Shown here: positions 53,556-62,593 of the stretch, piece by piece | Numbering within the stretch: position 1 is the stretch's first letter | How the letters are laid out: each line of letters begins with the position of its first letter | NCBI RefSeq assembly: GCF_011742165.1 | Contig: NZ_JAAQTO010000018.1 | Location: 1-64,000 of the forward strand | Origin: Billgrantia bachuensis | GTDB taxonomy: Bacteria; Pseudomonadota; Gammaproteobacteria; Pseudomonadales; Halomonadaceae | Length of the DNA stretch: 64,000 nt | Direction: 5' to 3' | Translations under genes and position numbers: made by a program | The notes under the pieces: generated by a model | Told to the model about the DNA's origin: nothing | The model's database searches: none | What the model saw: only the letters and a program-made list of their open reading frames with translations

Positions 53556-54122
53556 TCAGAAGCTCAGACGAACCCCGACCTGGGCACCACGGTCCAGCGT
53601 ACGGCTGCCGTGGCGGTTGTCGAAGTCGGCCGCCGCCTGGCGCAGGCCGACGTAGCCGTCGACGTTGGGGGTGAAGGCGTAGCGCGCACGCACGCCGACT
53701 TCGTAGCCGTCGTCCAGGTCTCCGCTGGTTACCGCGCCGGGGGTGTAGAAACCGTAGCCGCCCAGCGAGACGGCCGGTGCCTGCGGCAGGTAGACATAGC
53801 CGTAGCCGCCCAGGCCCACACCGCCACCGTTGCCGTAGTCGGTATCGAACTGGGTCCAGCGCGCGCCGATGCCCACATCGCGATCCCGGTTGCGCTGAAC
53901 GCCCAGCAACTGGGCATGGTAGATAGTGGCGTCCTCGCGATACTCGCTGTTGATGACACCCCCACCCAGGGCCACGCCCTGGGTGATCTCACCGGCGGCT
54001 TCGAACTGTACGGCATCGGCGCCGAGATTGAGATCCAGACTGCCCGCGGCGTGGGCGCCGCTAGCGGCGAGTACGATACCCGAGACCAGGGTGGCCCTGG
54101 CGAACTGTCCGAGCGTTTTCAT
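53556..54122 (-). CDS. YfaZ-family outer membrane protein
   Basis: A 188-residue protein with a signal peptide (about 1-25, AHAA) and a YfaZ-like beta-barrel: amphipathic strands ([22 protein letters not shown]...) ending with a C-terminal Phe (VGVRLSF) typical of outer membrane barrels. Function is unknown. Confidence 0.83.
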   Translation of the reverse strand: MKTLGQFARATLVSGIVLAASGAHAAGSLDLNLGADAVQFEAAGEITQGVALGGGVINSEYREDATIYHAQLLGVQRNRDRDVGIGARWTQFDTDYGNGGGVGLGGYGYVYLPQAPAVSLGGYGFYTPGAVTSGDLDDGYEVGVRARYAFTPNVDGYVGLRQAAADFDNRHGSRTLDRGAQVGVRLSF

Positions 54123-54173
54123 CGACGACTCCTCACCAGATGCGCGTCTATTGCGCTTGACGACTTGTGCTGT

Positions 54174-54830
54174 TCATTCGACAGCGACGCCATAGCGCGC
54201 GCGATAGTCGCGAATGGCTGCCGCATGTCCTTGAAGTTCTTGGCTGGCCTGCTGCTCGAGATAGGCCAGGATCATGTCCAGCGTGACGATGCTGATCACC
54301 GGCATGCCGTAGCGTGACTCGACCTCCTGGATGGCACTCTGCGAGCCGTTGCCGCGCTCCTGGCGATCCAGCGCGATCACCACGCCTGCCGCCTCGGCCC
54401 CGGCGGCGTCGATTAGCGTCATCACCTCGCGAATCGCGGTGCCCGCGGTGATCACGTCATCGATGATCAGGATGCGTCCGGCAAGCTCGGCACCGACGAT
54501 GTTGCCGCCTTCGCCGTGCGCCTTCGCCTCCTTGCGATTGAAGGCGAAAGGCAGGTCGCGACCGTGATGTTCGGCCAACGCAACGGCGGTGGTGGCCGCC
54601 AGCGGGATACCCTTGTAAGCGGGGCCGAACAGCACGTCGAACGAGAGCCCGCTGGCCTCGATGGCGGCGGCGTAGCAACGGCCGAGACGTGCCAGGGCGC
54701 CGCCGCTGCGAAACAGGCCGGCATTGAAGAAGTAGGGGCTGACACGACCCGACTTGAGGGTGAACTCGCCGAACTTCAGCACACCCTGCTCGATGGCGAA
54801 CTCGATGAACTCACGCTGATAGGCGTGCAT
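54174..54830 (-). CDS. pyrE: Orotate phosphoribosyltransferase
   Basis: A 218-residue PyrE converting orotate and PRPP to OMP in pyrimidine synthesis. The start at the ATG 54830 ([13 protein letters not shown]) aligns with E. coli PyrE; a GTG four codons earlier has the better ribosome-binding site (GGGGGAA) and is an alternative. PRPP motif [16 protein letters not shown] and [13 protein letters not shown] loop are visible. It lies next to the Crc-like gene, as in pseudomonads. Confidence 0.96.
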   Translation of the reverse strand: MHAYQREFIEFAIEQGVLKFGEFTLKSGRVSPYFFNAGLFRSGGALARLGRCYAAAIEASGLSFDVLFGPAYKGIPLAATTAVALAEHHGRDLPFAFNRKEAKAHGEGGNIVGAELAGRILIIDDVITAGTAIREVMTLIDAAGAEAAGVVIALDRQERGNGSQSAIQEVESRYGMPVISIVTLDMILAYLEQQASQELQGHAAAIRDYRARYGVAVE

Positions 54831-54973
54831 GCTGGCCGACACGGTGTTCCCCCTGCTATCCATAAGCCCGATGGCATGGTTTGCTGTGTCCTACCACGAA
54901 TATCCATGCGGGCCATTTACCCAAACGTCGAAACGTCGGGTATCATACACGCGCGACGTCAAAGGGACCATGT

Positions 54974-55741
54974 ATGAAAATTGCCACCATCAATGTCAAC
55001 GGAATCCGTGAGGCCGTCGGGCGAGGCTTTCTCGACTGGTTGGCCGAACAGGACGCCGAAGTCATCTGTGTCCAGAATCTCAAGGCCAAGAGCTTCGAGC
55101 TGGATGACAGCATTCTCTACCCGGAAGGCTACGAAGGCTACTTTCTGGATGCCGAGGAAGACGGCTTCTCCGGCGTGGGTATTTACTGCCGCAAGATTCC
55201 CAAGGCGATCATGTACGGCCTCGGCTTTCCGCAGTGCGACCACGAGGCGCGCTTCCTGCAGGCCGACTACGACCGCTTCAGCATCGCCAGCTTCCTGATG
55301 CCCGACGGCAGCGATTACGCCGCCAAGCAGACGTTCATGGGCCAGTACCAGGAATACCTGAACAAGATGGCGCGCAAGCGTCGCGAGTACATCATTTGCG
55401 GTACCTGGCACATTGCGCACAAGACCGTCGACCTTGAGAATTGGGCCGACAACCAGGCCACACCCGGCTTCAAGCCGGAAGAGCGCGCCTGGATGGACCA
55501 GGTGTTCGGCCCCACCGGCTTCATCGACACTTTCCGCGAGATCAACCGCGACGCCGGCGAGTACACCTGGTGGCCCAAGCTCGACCAGGAAGTGCCGCGC
55601 TCGCGCCAGGAAGGCTGGCGCATCGACTACCAGATCGTGGGGCCCAACCTGCGTCGCCACGTGGTCGACGCCTGGATCGACTACGATGCCACCTTCAGCG
55701 AGTTCGCCCCGCTGTTCGTCGAGTACGACCTGACGCTCTGA
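54974..55741 (+). CDS. crc: Crc-like catabolite repression control protein (catalytically degenerate ExoIII fold)
   Basis: A 255-residue protein with the exonuclease III/AP-endonuclease fold (MKIATINVNGIREAVGRGFL), next to pyrE and followed by rph and yicC, the order around crc in Pseudomonas. The ExoIII active-site residues are replaced: the QET Glu is Asn35 (VQNLKA), GDFN reads GTWH (144, 146) and SDH reads SEF (243-244). Crc of pseudomonads has also lost catalytic residues and acts with Hfq as a translational repressor. I therefore assign Crc rather than a nuclease. AAGGGA precedes the ATG. Confidence 0.78.
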   Translation: MKIATINVNGIREAVGRGFLDWLAEQDAEVICVQNLKAKSFELDDSILYPEGYEGYFLDAEEDGFSGVGIYCRKIPKAIMYGLGFPQCDHEARFLQADYDRFSIASFLMPDGSDYAAKQTFMGQYQEYLNKMARKRREYIICGTWHIAHKTVDLENWADNQATPGFKPEERAWMDQVFGPTGFIDTFREINRDAGEYTWWPKLDQEVPRSRQEGWRIDYQIVGPNLRRHVVDAWIDYDATFSEFAPLFVEYDLTL

Positions 55742-55775
55742 CGCTCTCCCTTACGTCGCGGCCCGACTCGGGGCT

Positions 55776-55807
55776 GCAGCGCGCCGGCATTCGTGCCGGC
55801 GTGCTGC
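55776..55807. terminator. Hairpin between crc-like gene and rph
   Basis: GCAGCGCGCCGGCA and TGCCGGCGTGCTGC pair with one mismatch around TTCG, a stable tetraloop, between convergent genes. Probable bidirectional terminator. Confidence 0.6.
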
Positions 55808-55827
55808 GTTTGAAGCCTCAGGCGGTC

Positions 55828-56565
55828 TCAGCGGCGAATGCCCAGCGCCTCGCGCTGGTGCTCGAAGAGCTCGGCCCCGGCATTTTCGGCCAGCTCCAGC
55901 ATGGCGTTGAGCTGATCGCGCGAGAACACGCCGGCCTCCGCGGTGCCTTGAACCTCGATCAGCCCGCCCGACTCGGCCATGACCACGTTCATGTCGGTGT
56001 CGGCGCCGCTGTCCTCGGGGTAGTCGAGGTCGACCACCGCCATGCCCTTGTAGAGCCCCACCGACACCGAGCTGACCAGTTGCACGAAGGGGTCGCCCTT
56101 GATCATCTTCTTGCGCTGCAGGTAGCGGATGGCATCCACCAATGCCACGCAGCCGCCGGTGATCGAAGCCGTGCGGGTACCACCGTCGGCCTGGATCACG
56201 TCGCAGTCCACGGTGACGGTGAACTCTCCCAGCTTCTTCAGGTTCACCGCGGCACGCAGCGAACGGCCGATCAGGCGCTGAATCTCCAGCGTGCGCCCGC
56301 CCTGCTTGCCGCGGGTCGCCTCGCGGCCGCCGCGAGTATGCGTGGCGCGCGGCAACATGCCGTACTCGGCGGTGACCCAGCCTTGGCCCTTGCCACGCAG
56401 CCAGCGCGGCACGCCGGCTTCGACGCTGGCGTTGCACAACACCTTGGTATCGCCGAACTCCACCAGCACCGAGCCTTCGGCATGACGGGTGTAATCGCGG
56501 GTCAGACGAATCTCGCGGGACTGGTCGGGGCGACGCCCGCTCGGGCGTGTGAGTTCGGAAGCCAT
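55828..56565 (-). CDS. rph: Ribonuclease PH
   Basis: A 245-residue phosphorolytic 3'-5' exoribonuclease that trims tRNA 3' ends. Family motifs are seen: [74 protein letters not shown]. The ATG at 56565 has GAGAGG upstream; the frame to 56613 is not needed. It is divergent from yicC. Confidence 0.96.
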   Translation of the reverse strand: MASELTRPSGRRPDQSREIRLTRDYTRHAEGSVLVEFGDTKVLCNASVEAGVPRWLRGKGQGWVTAEYGMLPRATHTRGGREATRGKQGGRTLEIQRLIGRSLRAAVNLKKLGEFTVTVDCDVIQADGGTRTASITGGCVALVDAIRYLQRKKMIKGDPFVQLVSSVSVGLYKGMAVVDLDYPEDSGADTDMNVVMAESGGLIEVQGTAEAGVFSRDQLNAMLELAENAGAELFEHQREALGIRR

Positions 56566-56732
56566 GGTACCTCTCGAAAGCATAGGGGAACGGTCAGGGC
56601 GGCCTCGCTGCATCAGCGGGGCATCGAATGGCTGGTCATTCTACACGGTCGGGCCGGGAGATCGGTTACACTCCTTGTCCGAGATGTCGCCGGGCCGGTT
56701 CCGGCAGCGGCGCAACCGAACGAGGAGTCGCC

Positions 56733-57611
56733 ATGGTTGACCACAGCAAGGTTCACAGCATGACCGCCTTTGCCCGCCAGAGCCGCGAAGGCGATTGGGG
56801 TAGTCTGCAACTGGAGCTGCGCTCGGTGAACCAGCGCTACCTGGAGCCCTTCTTCCGGCTACCCGAATCCCTGCGCGACCTCGAACCGGCCTTTCGCGAG
56901 GCGCTGCGTACGCGCCTGGCGCGGGGCAAGGTCGAGTGCCACCTGCGCTTCGAGCCCACCGACATCAGCGAGACCCTGGCCGTCAACCACAGCCGACTGA
57001 CCGCCCTGGCCGAGGCGCTGGGCGAGATCCGCGAGGCGCTGCCACAGGTCGCCATGCCCGATGCGCTGTCGCTGCTCGACCACCCCGGCGTGCTCGACTC
57101 CCAGGGCGTCGACCTGGAAGAGGTGAAGGCGGAGGCCACGGCACTGTTCGAGGCCGCCCTCGACGAACTGATCGAGGCTCGCGCCCGCGAAGGCGACAAG
57201 CTTGCGGCGCTGATCCGCGATCGCCTGGCCGGCGTGCGCGAGCAGGTCGTCGAAGTGCGCCGCCTGATGCCGGAGATCCTCGAGCGCCAGCGCGCCCTGC
57301 TACTGGAGCGGCTCGAGGCGGTCAAGACCGAGCTCGACCCTCAGCGGCTGGAGGCCGAGCTGGTGCTGCTCGCACAGAAGGCCGACGTCGACGAGGAGCT
57401 CGACCGGCTCGAGACCCATGTCGGCGAGGTGGCACGCCAGCTCGACCAGAAGGGCCCCAAGGGGCGCCGCCTCGACTTCCTGATGCAGGAGCTCAACCGC
57501 GAGGCCAACACCCTCTCCTCCAAGTCGGCGGTGGCCAGCACCACCCGCTGCGCAGTGGAACTCAAGGTACTGATCGAGCAGATGCGCGAGCAGATCCAGA
57601 ACATAGAGTAA
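56733..57611 (+). CDS. yicC: YicC-family endoribonuclease
   Basis: A 292-residue YicC protein (MTAFARQSREGDWGSLQLELRSVNQRYLEPFFRLPE; C-terminal GRRLDFLMQELNREANTLSSKSA with DUF1732). YicC is an RNA-binding endoribonuclease/adaptor reported to promote decay of the small RNA RyhB in E. coli. GAGGAG lies six bases before the ATG. It is the last core gene before the accessory region. Confidence 0.93.
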   Translation: MVDHSKVHSMTAFARQSREGDWGSLQLELRSVNQRYLEPFFRLPESLRDLEPAFREALRTRLARGKVECHLRFEPTDISETLAVNHSRLTALAEALGEIREALPQVAMPDALSLLDHPGVLDSQGVDLEEVKAEATALFEAALDELIEARAREGDKLAALIRDRLAGVREQVVEVRRLMPEILERQRALLLERLEAVKTELDPQRLEAELVLLAQKADVDEELDRLETHVGEVARQLDQKGPKGRRLDFLMQELNREANTLSSKSAVASTTRCAVELKVLIEQMREQIQNIE

Positions 57612-57673
57612 CGTCCACGCCCATCCACCAGCATCCGCAAACCATTATTTTTACAGTAAAATAAAGCATTCAT

Positions 57674-57691
57674 TGTCTACGGATGTCTACG
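57674..57691. repeat. TGTCTACG direct repeat
   Basis: TGTCTACG occurs at 57674-57681 and again at 57684-57691. It lies at the junction between yicC and the integrase region and may mark the attachment core; unproven. Confidence 0.4.
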
Positions 57692-57716
57692 AAGATCTAG
57701 CTTAAGCCCGCGCCAA

Positions 57717-57790
57717 ATGGGGAGTACAATGGGGAGTACACCGGCGTACTCCCCACCAAAAAGGCGAAAAACCCCCATGGGTACTCCCCA
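57717..57790. repeat. Cluster of GGGGAGTAC direct and inverted copies upstream of integrase
   Basis: ATGGGGAGTACA occurs twice in tandem (57717-57728, 57729-57740), followed by inverted copies GTACTCCCCA at 57746-57755 and 57781-57790. A partial copy (ATGGGGAGT) overlaps the integrase start at 57962. Such arrays are typical of arm-type integrase or excisionase sites. Role is inferred. Confidence 0.7.
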
Positions 57791-57961
57791 CTCCAAACGC
57801 TCACCCCCGGGCATGGCCATCCTTTCCAGTGACAGCCCTCCCCTGCAAGCCAGGCACCAGAGGCTGTCAAACCATGTAGTTGATGAGCAACGCCCGGCCT
57901 TTGCCGCCAAGCAGTCAAACATTTGTTTCAAATTTTTGATGACACTTGCCAGGAGGGGATG

Positions 57962-59203
57962 ATGGGGAGTTTTACAGCCAAGAAGGTCCAGTCCCTGCTC
58001 AAGGACGGTGCACCGGGCCGCTACAGCGATGGAAGCGGCCTGTACCTGATGATCCCCAAAAAGGGCGCTCCCTACTGGATGCATCGATACACGCTCGCAG
58101 GAAAGCGCCGTGAGCTGACGCTGGAAAAGTGCGCGAACCTATCCTTGGCTGAGGCCCGTGAGCAAGCTGTCGAAGCTCAGAGGGCCATACGGAGCGGCAT
58201 CGACCCCGTCGAGGAGCGCAAGCGGGAAGAGCAGATCACCATCCACACCGTCAGGGAGCTGTTCGACGACTGGTACCACGATCTAGAGAAGCGCCTGAAG
58301 CACCCACGCATCCCGAAGCGCATCTTCGAGAAGGAGGTCGCCCCGTCCATCGGGCAGCAGACCTTAGAGAAGGTTACCCCCATGGACGTGCGAGCCATCA
58401 TCCGCAAGGTTGCTGGCAGCGGGCGCCCGGCCATCGCCAACGACACCCTGATGTACCTGAAGCAGCTGTTCAACCACGCCATCAAGCTGGGGCTGCTCAC
58501 CTACAACCCGGCGGCTGCCTTCAGCGTCAACGATGCCGGCGGCATCGAGAAAAGCCGTGATCGCGCCCTCACCATCGAGGAGATTCACCAGGTCTTTCAA
58601 ATCTTCAGGGACAACCGGGAGAGCTTCACTCGAGACAACTACCTCGCCTGCGCGCTGCTGCTCGTCCTGGGGGTACGCAAGACCGAGCTGACCGAGGCCC
58701 AGTGGTCAGAATTCGACCTGAAGGGTAAGCGGTGGAATCTGTCCGGGGAGCGAAGCAAGACAGGCATAGGGATCGTCATCCCCCTGCCTCCGCAGGCCGT
58801 GGGCTGGCTGGAAGAGCTCAAGATCCGCGCCTGCGGCTCGCTCTACGTCTTTCCTAGCCGCCGCAGCGGTAAGCGGCCACACATGGGCAAGGACACCTTG
58901 AATCGCGCCATTTCCAAGCTGTTTGGCCGGGAGCCGGGCAGGAAACCGCAGCCAGAGAACAGAATGGGAGACATCGCCGAGTTCACAGTGCATGACCTAC
59001 GCCGCACCTGCCGCAGCCTGATGGCCGCCGCTGGCGTCCCGGGACATGTCGCGGAGCGCTGCCTGAATCACAAGCTCAGAGGTATCGAGGGCGTCTACGA
59101 TCGTCACGATTACTTCGATGAGCGGAAAGAGGCCTTGGCCAAGGTGGCAGCGTTGGTTGAGCCTGCAATCAACAAAGCTCCAAAAGCACATTTGGTGATC
59201 TAA
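57962..59203 (+). CDS. Tyrosine-type integrase (second element)
   Basis: A 413-residue tyrosine recombinase with a DUF4102-type N-terminus (FTAKKVQSLLKDGAPGRYSDGSGLYLMIPKKGAPYWMHRY). Catalytic Arg lies in LGVRKTEL, HxxR in VHDLRRTC, and the C-terminal His and Tyr in LNHKLRG and VYDRHDY. AGGAGG lies just before two in-frame ATGs; the second (57962) has the better spacing. It heads the second accessory region. Confidence 0.93.
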   Translation: MGSFTAKKVQSLLKDGAPGRYSDGSGLYLMIPKKGAPYWMHRYTLAGKRRELTLEKCANLSLAEAREQAVEAQRAIRSGIDPVEERKREEQITIHTVRELFDDWYHDLEKRLKHPRIPKRIFEKEVAPSIGQQTLEKVTPMDVRAIIRKVAGSGRPAIANDTLMYLKQLFNHAIKLGLLTYNPAAAFSVNDAGGIEKSRDRALTIEEIHQVFQIFRDNRESFTRDNYLACALLLVLGVRKTELTEAQWSEFDLKGKRWNLSGERSKTGIGIVIPLPPQAVGWLEELKIRACGSLYVFPSRRSGKRPHMGKDTLNRAISKLFGREPGRKPQPENRMGDIAEFTVHDLRRTCRSLMAAAGVPGHVAERCLNHKLRGIEGVYDRHDYFDERKEALAKVAALVEPAINKAPKAHLVI

Positions 59204-59366
59204 GGACCGATTGCGGCGGCATAAACACCCCTCTAGGGGCAGTTTCCAAGATTGAAACCCGATCGGAGGTGACCTGAACCCTGCCGGCTTTCTCGAAAGC
59301 TCGACGGTTTGAGTCAGGCCGCCGCCCCATTGCGCATTACACTTCGCTTATCGCTCGGGCGACAAC

Positions 59367-60131
59367 TTAGCTCAAGCCATCATACACCGCCTGCCTGGGC
59401 TCACATCCTCGGGCGGCGGCGAAACGATCCAGCAGCGCCTCCAAACCGAACTCGAAGGCGTCGTCCGCCCGGATGCCGGAAAAGGCCTTCAGGGCAAAGT
59501 CGAGGCCGGGCATCACTCCTTCGGGAAGGGCGTCCGCCTGCTTTTTCAGGAAACGCTCATGCTCCGCCGGCTCCAAATGCGCCACGTGGGAATTGGCGGC
59601 GGCCAGGCAATGCAGGGCAAGCACATGGTAGAACATCGCGCTCTGCTCGGCGTCGAAGCCCGCCTCTCGGAACAGGCCGAAGGCGTGATCCAGGTAGGCC
59701 GCACCGTAGTCGGTCTCTCCAGCGCGAACCTTCTGGAACACACGAAACTTGGCCTTGGTCTGGATATACTCCGCCGCACCGCGGTGATCGCGCTCGCACT
59801 CCATGAGGATATGGGCGAACCGGCGGAGACGCTCCCGCCAGAGCAAGTCCTCGGGGATCTCTCTCAACCGCACCAGCAACTGCTTGTAGAAGCGGTTGAG
59901 AATCGCTGAGGTCAAATCATCCTTGGTGCCGATGTGGTAGTGGAGCGCACCGGGGACCACGCCCAGCACCTTGGCTAGCCTAACGAAGGAGACGTCCTCA
60001 AGGGGCTCGCTCCGAGCCAGTTCGTAGGCCAGCTCGATCACTGCCTCCCGGCTGACGACTCCCTCACCATTGCCACCGTCCAACCGCGGCCGCCCGCGGC
60101 CACGCCGCTTCGTTTTTAATGTCTTTTCCAT
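59367..60131 (-). CDS. TetR-family transcriptional regulator
   Basis: A 254-residue TetR-type regulator. The HTH is visible (ELARSEPLEDVSFVRLAKVLGVVPGALHYHIGTKDDL), preceded by a basic extension rich in Arg (KTKRRGRGRPRL). The C-terminal domain is unlike common TetR effectors. It is divergent from the VOC-family gene. A palindrome over that gene's promoter and a second copy over the hydrolase promoter are its likely operators. Confidence 0.9.
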   Translation of the reverse strand: MEKTLKTKRRGRGRPRLDGGNGEGVVSREAVIELAYELARSEPLEDVSFVRLAKVLGVVPGALHYHIGTKDDLTSAILNRFYKQLLVRLREIPEDLLWRERLRRFAHILMECERDHRGAAEYIQTKAKFRVFQKVRAGETDYGAAYLDHAFGLFREAGFDAEQSAMFYHVLALHCLAAANSHVAHLEPAEHERFLKKQADALPEGVMPGLDFALKAFSGIRADDAFEFGLEALLDRFAAARGCEPRQAVYDGLS

Positions 60132-60174
60132 GCACTAAAATTGCCACAGTATCAAATTTCCTTGCAAGCCCCTT

Positions 60175-60197
60175 TTTATTGACATAGCCTCAATAAA
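60175..60197. promoter_or_regulatory. Candidate TetR operator 1
   Basis: TTTATTGA-CATAGCC-TCAATAAA, an 8-bp inverted repeat with a seven-base spacer, between the divergent regulator and VOC genes. It overlaps a -35-like TTGACA (60179-60184). The same half-sites and spacing recur at 61269-61291. Confidence 0.75.
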
Positions 60198-60241
60198 TGC
60201 CAGTATCCTACTGACACGAAGATTCGAAAGGAGCGACTGCA

Positions 60242-60949
60242 ATGACCGAGAAGCTTGCAACGCGCGACGACGCCTCCTCGGCGAAGAGCTTCAACGAGGC
60301 GATGGGCATCGGCACGGGCGACCTCGCTGGTGTGAGGCACGCCGTGGATGATGGCATCCAGCTGGCCCTGCACGGCGTCGATCACACCGCCCGTCCGACC
60401 TGGAAACTGAACGAGACGGTGGAGTTCTACCGCGATGTGCTCGGCCTACCGCTGGTACATGCGATCACGGCGCGCGGCTGGGGCCCCCCAGGACACCACG
60501 ACTTCCTGCACTTCTTTTTCGATGCGGGAAAAGGCGCCACCATCGCCTTCTTCTACTACATCGGCAGCGAGCGCCCCGAGAAGTACACCCCCGAGGGACA
60601 CCACTTCTACTTCGCCACCCACACCGCCTGGGCCGTAGACAGCGAGGAAGAATTGGTCTCATGGAAGGAAACGCTGGAGAAGCGTGGCGTCCAAGTCTCG
60701 CCCTACACTCGGCACGAGATCCTGGAGTCGATCTATTTCACCGACCCGAACGGCTACCCGGTGGAAATCACCCGGCGTCTTCGCGAGACCCAAGAGATCG
60801 ACGAGGTGGACGCCCGCCTGACGATGCAGGCCGCGATGGAAGTAGAATCCGAAGCACGCGCCGCGAGTCGACTAATGGAAGACATCGATGCCGTATGGCG
60901 CCGCAAAGCCAAACTGGTCGACACCTACAAGAAGGAGGACGCCAAATGA
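60242..60949 (+). CDS. VOC-family (glyoxalase/extradiol dioxygenase-like) protein
   Basis: A 235-residue vicinal-oxygen-chelate protein. Metal ligands are consistent with His in GVDHTARPTWKL, His in ATHTAWAV and Glu in GYPVEITRR. The C-terminal ~50 residues are an Ala/Glu-rich helix. It is the first gene after the operator; AGGAG is seven bases before the ATG. A ring-cleavage or isomerase role in an aromatic or 2-oxo acid pathway is plausible, but the substrate is unknown. Confidence 0.8.
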   Translation: MTEKLATRDDASSAKSFNEAMGIGTGDLAGVRHAVDDGIQLALHGVDHTARPTWKLNETVEFYRDVLGLPLVHAITARGWGPPGHHDFLHFFFDAGKGATIAFFYYIGSERPEKYTPEGHHFYFATHTAWAVDSEEELVSWKETLEKRGVQVSPYTRHEILESIYFTDPNGYPVEITRRLRETQEIDEVDARLTMQAAMEVESEARAASRLMEDIDAVWRRKAKLVDTYKKEDAK

Positions 60950-61206
60950 TCGAGGTCCATGTCATCGATGTCCCCGAATTCCAGGCGATGGTCGACACCA
61001 TGCGTGAAAAAACAGCTGTGACGATTACCGGTCCCGTGAAGGGCTATTGGACGATATCCGCACCGGACGAACTGACCTTCGACCGCAAGGCGATGAAGAT
61101 GAAGCCCGCGGTCTGGTACGGCATTTTCACCGGCGGCCTCAACGGCGAGATCGCACACTGGGGGCGCGACGAGGTGCGTGTCGTCGGAACCAACAGGGCA
61201 CTCTGA
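60946..61206 (+). CDS. Small hypothetical protein coupled to VOC gene
   Basis: An 86-residue protein (MIEVHVIDVPEFQAMVDTMREKTAVTITGP...) with beta-rich pattern, no signal peptide and no recognised family. The ATG overlaps the stop of the VOC gene (ATGA) and GGAGG lies ten bases upstream, so it is real and coupled. It may be a subunit or chaperone of its neighbour. Confidence 0.75.
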   Translation: MIEVHVIDVPEFQAMVDTMREKTAVTITGPVKGYWTISAPDELTFDRKAMKMKPAVWYGIFTGGLNGEIAHWGRDEVRVVGTNRAL

Positions 61207-61262
61207 CCCGTTCATACAGCCAGTTTACAACCATCTAATGCGTAGACACATCACTCATTCCT

Positions 61263-61301
61263 TACCCATTTATTGATACATTATCAATAAATGGGTAGTC
61301 T
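61263..61301 (+). promoter_or_regulatory. Candidate TetR operator 2 with promoter
   Basis: A perfect 16-bp inverted repeat with a three-base spacer (61263-61297) contains TTTATTGA-N7-TCAATAAA, matching operator 1. Its left arm includes TTGATA (61273-61278) and the right boundary TAGTCT (61296-61301) lies 17 bases on, giving a sigma-70-type -35/-10 pair. It precedes the hydrolase gene by 26 bases. Confidence 0.8.
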
Positions 61302-61327
61302 CTTAAGACAACAACAAGGAGGCCACG

Positions 61328-62572
61328 ATGTCTTCTGTAGACTTCAAGCCACTGGCCGGGCTTCGGGGCGCGCAGTGGGACCCAGCGCGGCTGCCAACCG
61401 ACATGATCGCCTCGGTCCACACCCTTACGACCGTCGATGGCGCCAACATCACCGGCTATCTCTATCGTCGCGGTGGCGAGCGAGCCGTCTGCTGCCTGAT
61501 GCACCCGCGCGAGATCCTAGCCACCCACTACCTTGTCCCTGAGCTACTCGACGCTGGCGCCGCGGTATGGGTCCAGGGGTCCCGCAACCCAGGCAACGAC
61601 CTGAGGCTTGAGCACGAACTAGCATTGTTGGACGTCGATGCCGGGACGTCCTTTCTGAAGGACCGGGGCTACGAGCAGCTTATACTCATCGGCAACTCGG
61701 GCGGCGGCGGGCTCTATGCGTTCTACACCGAGCAGGCCAACTTGCCCCCATCAAATCGCGAGACACATACGCCCGCCGGACGACCGGTGAAGCTCTTTAA
61801 GGCTCCGATGGCCAGGCCCGACCTGCTGGTGCTGGTAGCACCGCACCCTGGTCAGGGCCTGCTGCTCATGAACTCGCTGGATCCCTCCGTCACCGATGAA
61901 CGTGACCCGCTCTCCCTGGATCCTGCCCTCTTTCCCTTCTCCACCGAGAACGGCTTCACGCCGAATGGAGCGACCTACGCTCCCGACTTCATCGATCGCT
62001 ACCGGGCAGCCCAGAGAGCCCGTGTCGACCGGATCGACCAAACTGCTCGGGACATGGTCAGCGCACGTATGGAGGCACGCGCCCGGGTGAAAGCCGGCGA
62101 GGCTTCCGACCATGAGCAATTGATGGCGGGCTGGCAGCATATTTTCGAGGTGCCGCGTACGGATGCCGATCTGCGCAACTGGGATCTTTCCCTCGATCCG
62201 ACCGACCGCACGCTCGGCTCACTCTGGGGACGCGACCCGTTCAAGACCAATATGAACGGGGTCGGCTTCGGCAAGGTCTGCACGCCGGAGAGCTGGCTGT
62301 CGACCTGGTCGGGGCTCTCCTCGAAGGCTGGGGTACTGCGCTGTGCCCCGGTTATCGATCAGCCGACCTTCGTCGTGCGCTACACCGCGGATGCCTGTGT
62401 CTTTCCCGAGGAGATCACCGCGATCTTCGACGCTCTGGGCACCTCTGACAAGGACCAGGCGACGGTCCGCGGCACTCATCACGGTCAGCCCCTCGCGGCT
62501 GGCGAGCCCAGTGGGCAAGCCCTGGCCGGCGAGGCGATCCGCGGCTGGTTGCAGGACCGGCTCGCCACCTGA
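61328..62572 (+). CDS. Alpha/beta hydrolase-like protein
   Basis: A 414-residue protein with an alpha/beta hydrolase nucleophile elbow (LILIGNSGGGGLYAFYTEQA) and a likely oxyanion region near MHPREILATHYL. The central ~180 residues are an insert not typical of small hydrolases, and the C-terminus has a second hydrolase-like strand (VIDQPTFVVRYTADACVFPEE...HHGQPLA with catalytic His likely). AAGGAGG lies six bases before the ATG. It probably cleaves an ester or thioester product in this pathway. Confidence 0.72.
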   Translation: MSSVDFKPLAGLRGAQWDPARLPTDMIASVHTLTTVDGANITGYLYRRGGERAVCCLMHPREILATHYLVPELLDAGAAVWVQGSRNPGNDLRLEHELALLDVDAGTSFLKDRGYEQLILIGNSGGGGLYAFYTEQANLPPSNRETHTPAGRPVKLFKAPMARPDLLVLVAPHPGQGLLLMNSLDPSVTDERDPLSLDPALFPFSTENGFTPNGATYAPDFIDRYRAAQRARVDRIDQTARDMVSARMEARARVKAGEASDHEQLMAGWQHIFEVPRTDADLRNWDLSLDPTDRTLGSLWGRDPFKTNMNGVGFGKVCTPESWLSTWSGLSSKAGVLRCAPVIDQPTFVVRYTADACVFPEEITAIFDALGTSDKDQATVRGTHHGQPLAAGEPSGQALAGEAIRGWLQDRLAT

Positions 62573-62593
62573 GTTACACCGAAGGAAGAGATC

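Larger units (their letters stand above)
57612..57961. other. Gap between yicC and integrase; integration boundary
   Basis: About 350 bases without a gene. It holds a short A/T palindrome (TTTTACAGTAAAA, near 57648), a TGTCTACG pair and the direct/inverted repeat cluster described below, then the integrase ribosome-binding site. This is probably the left attachment region of a second element. Confidence 0.6.

Noticed and set aside
54974..55741. Active exodeoxyribonuclease III (xth)
   Set aside because: The essential Glu, Asp/Asn and Asp-His positions are substituted, and synteny matches crc.
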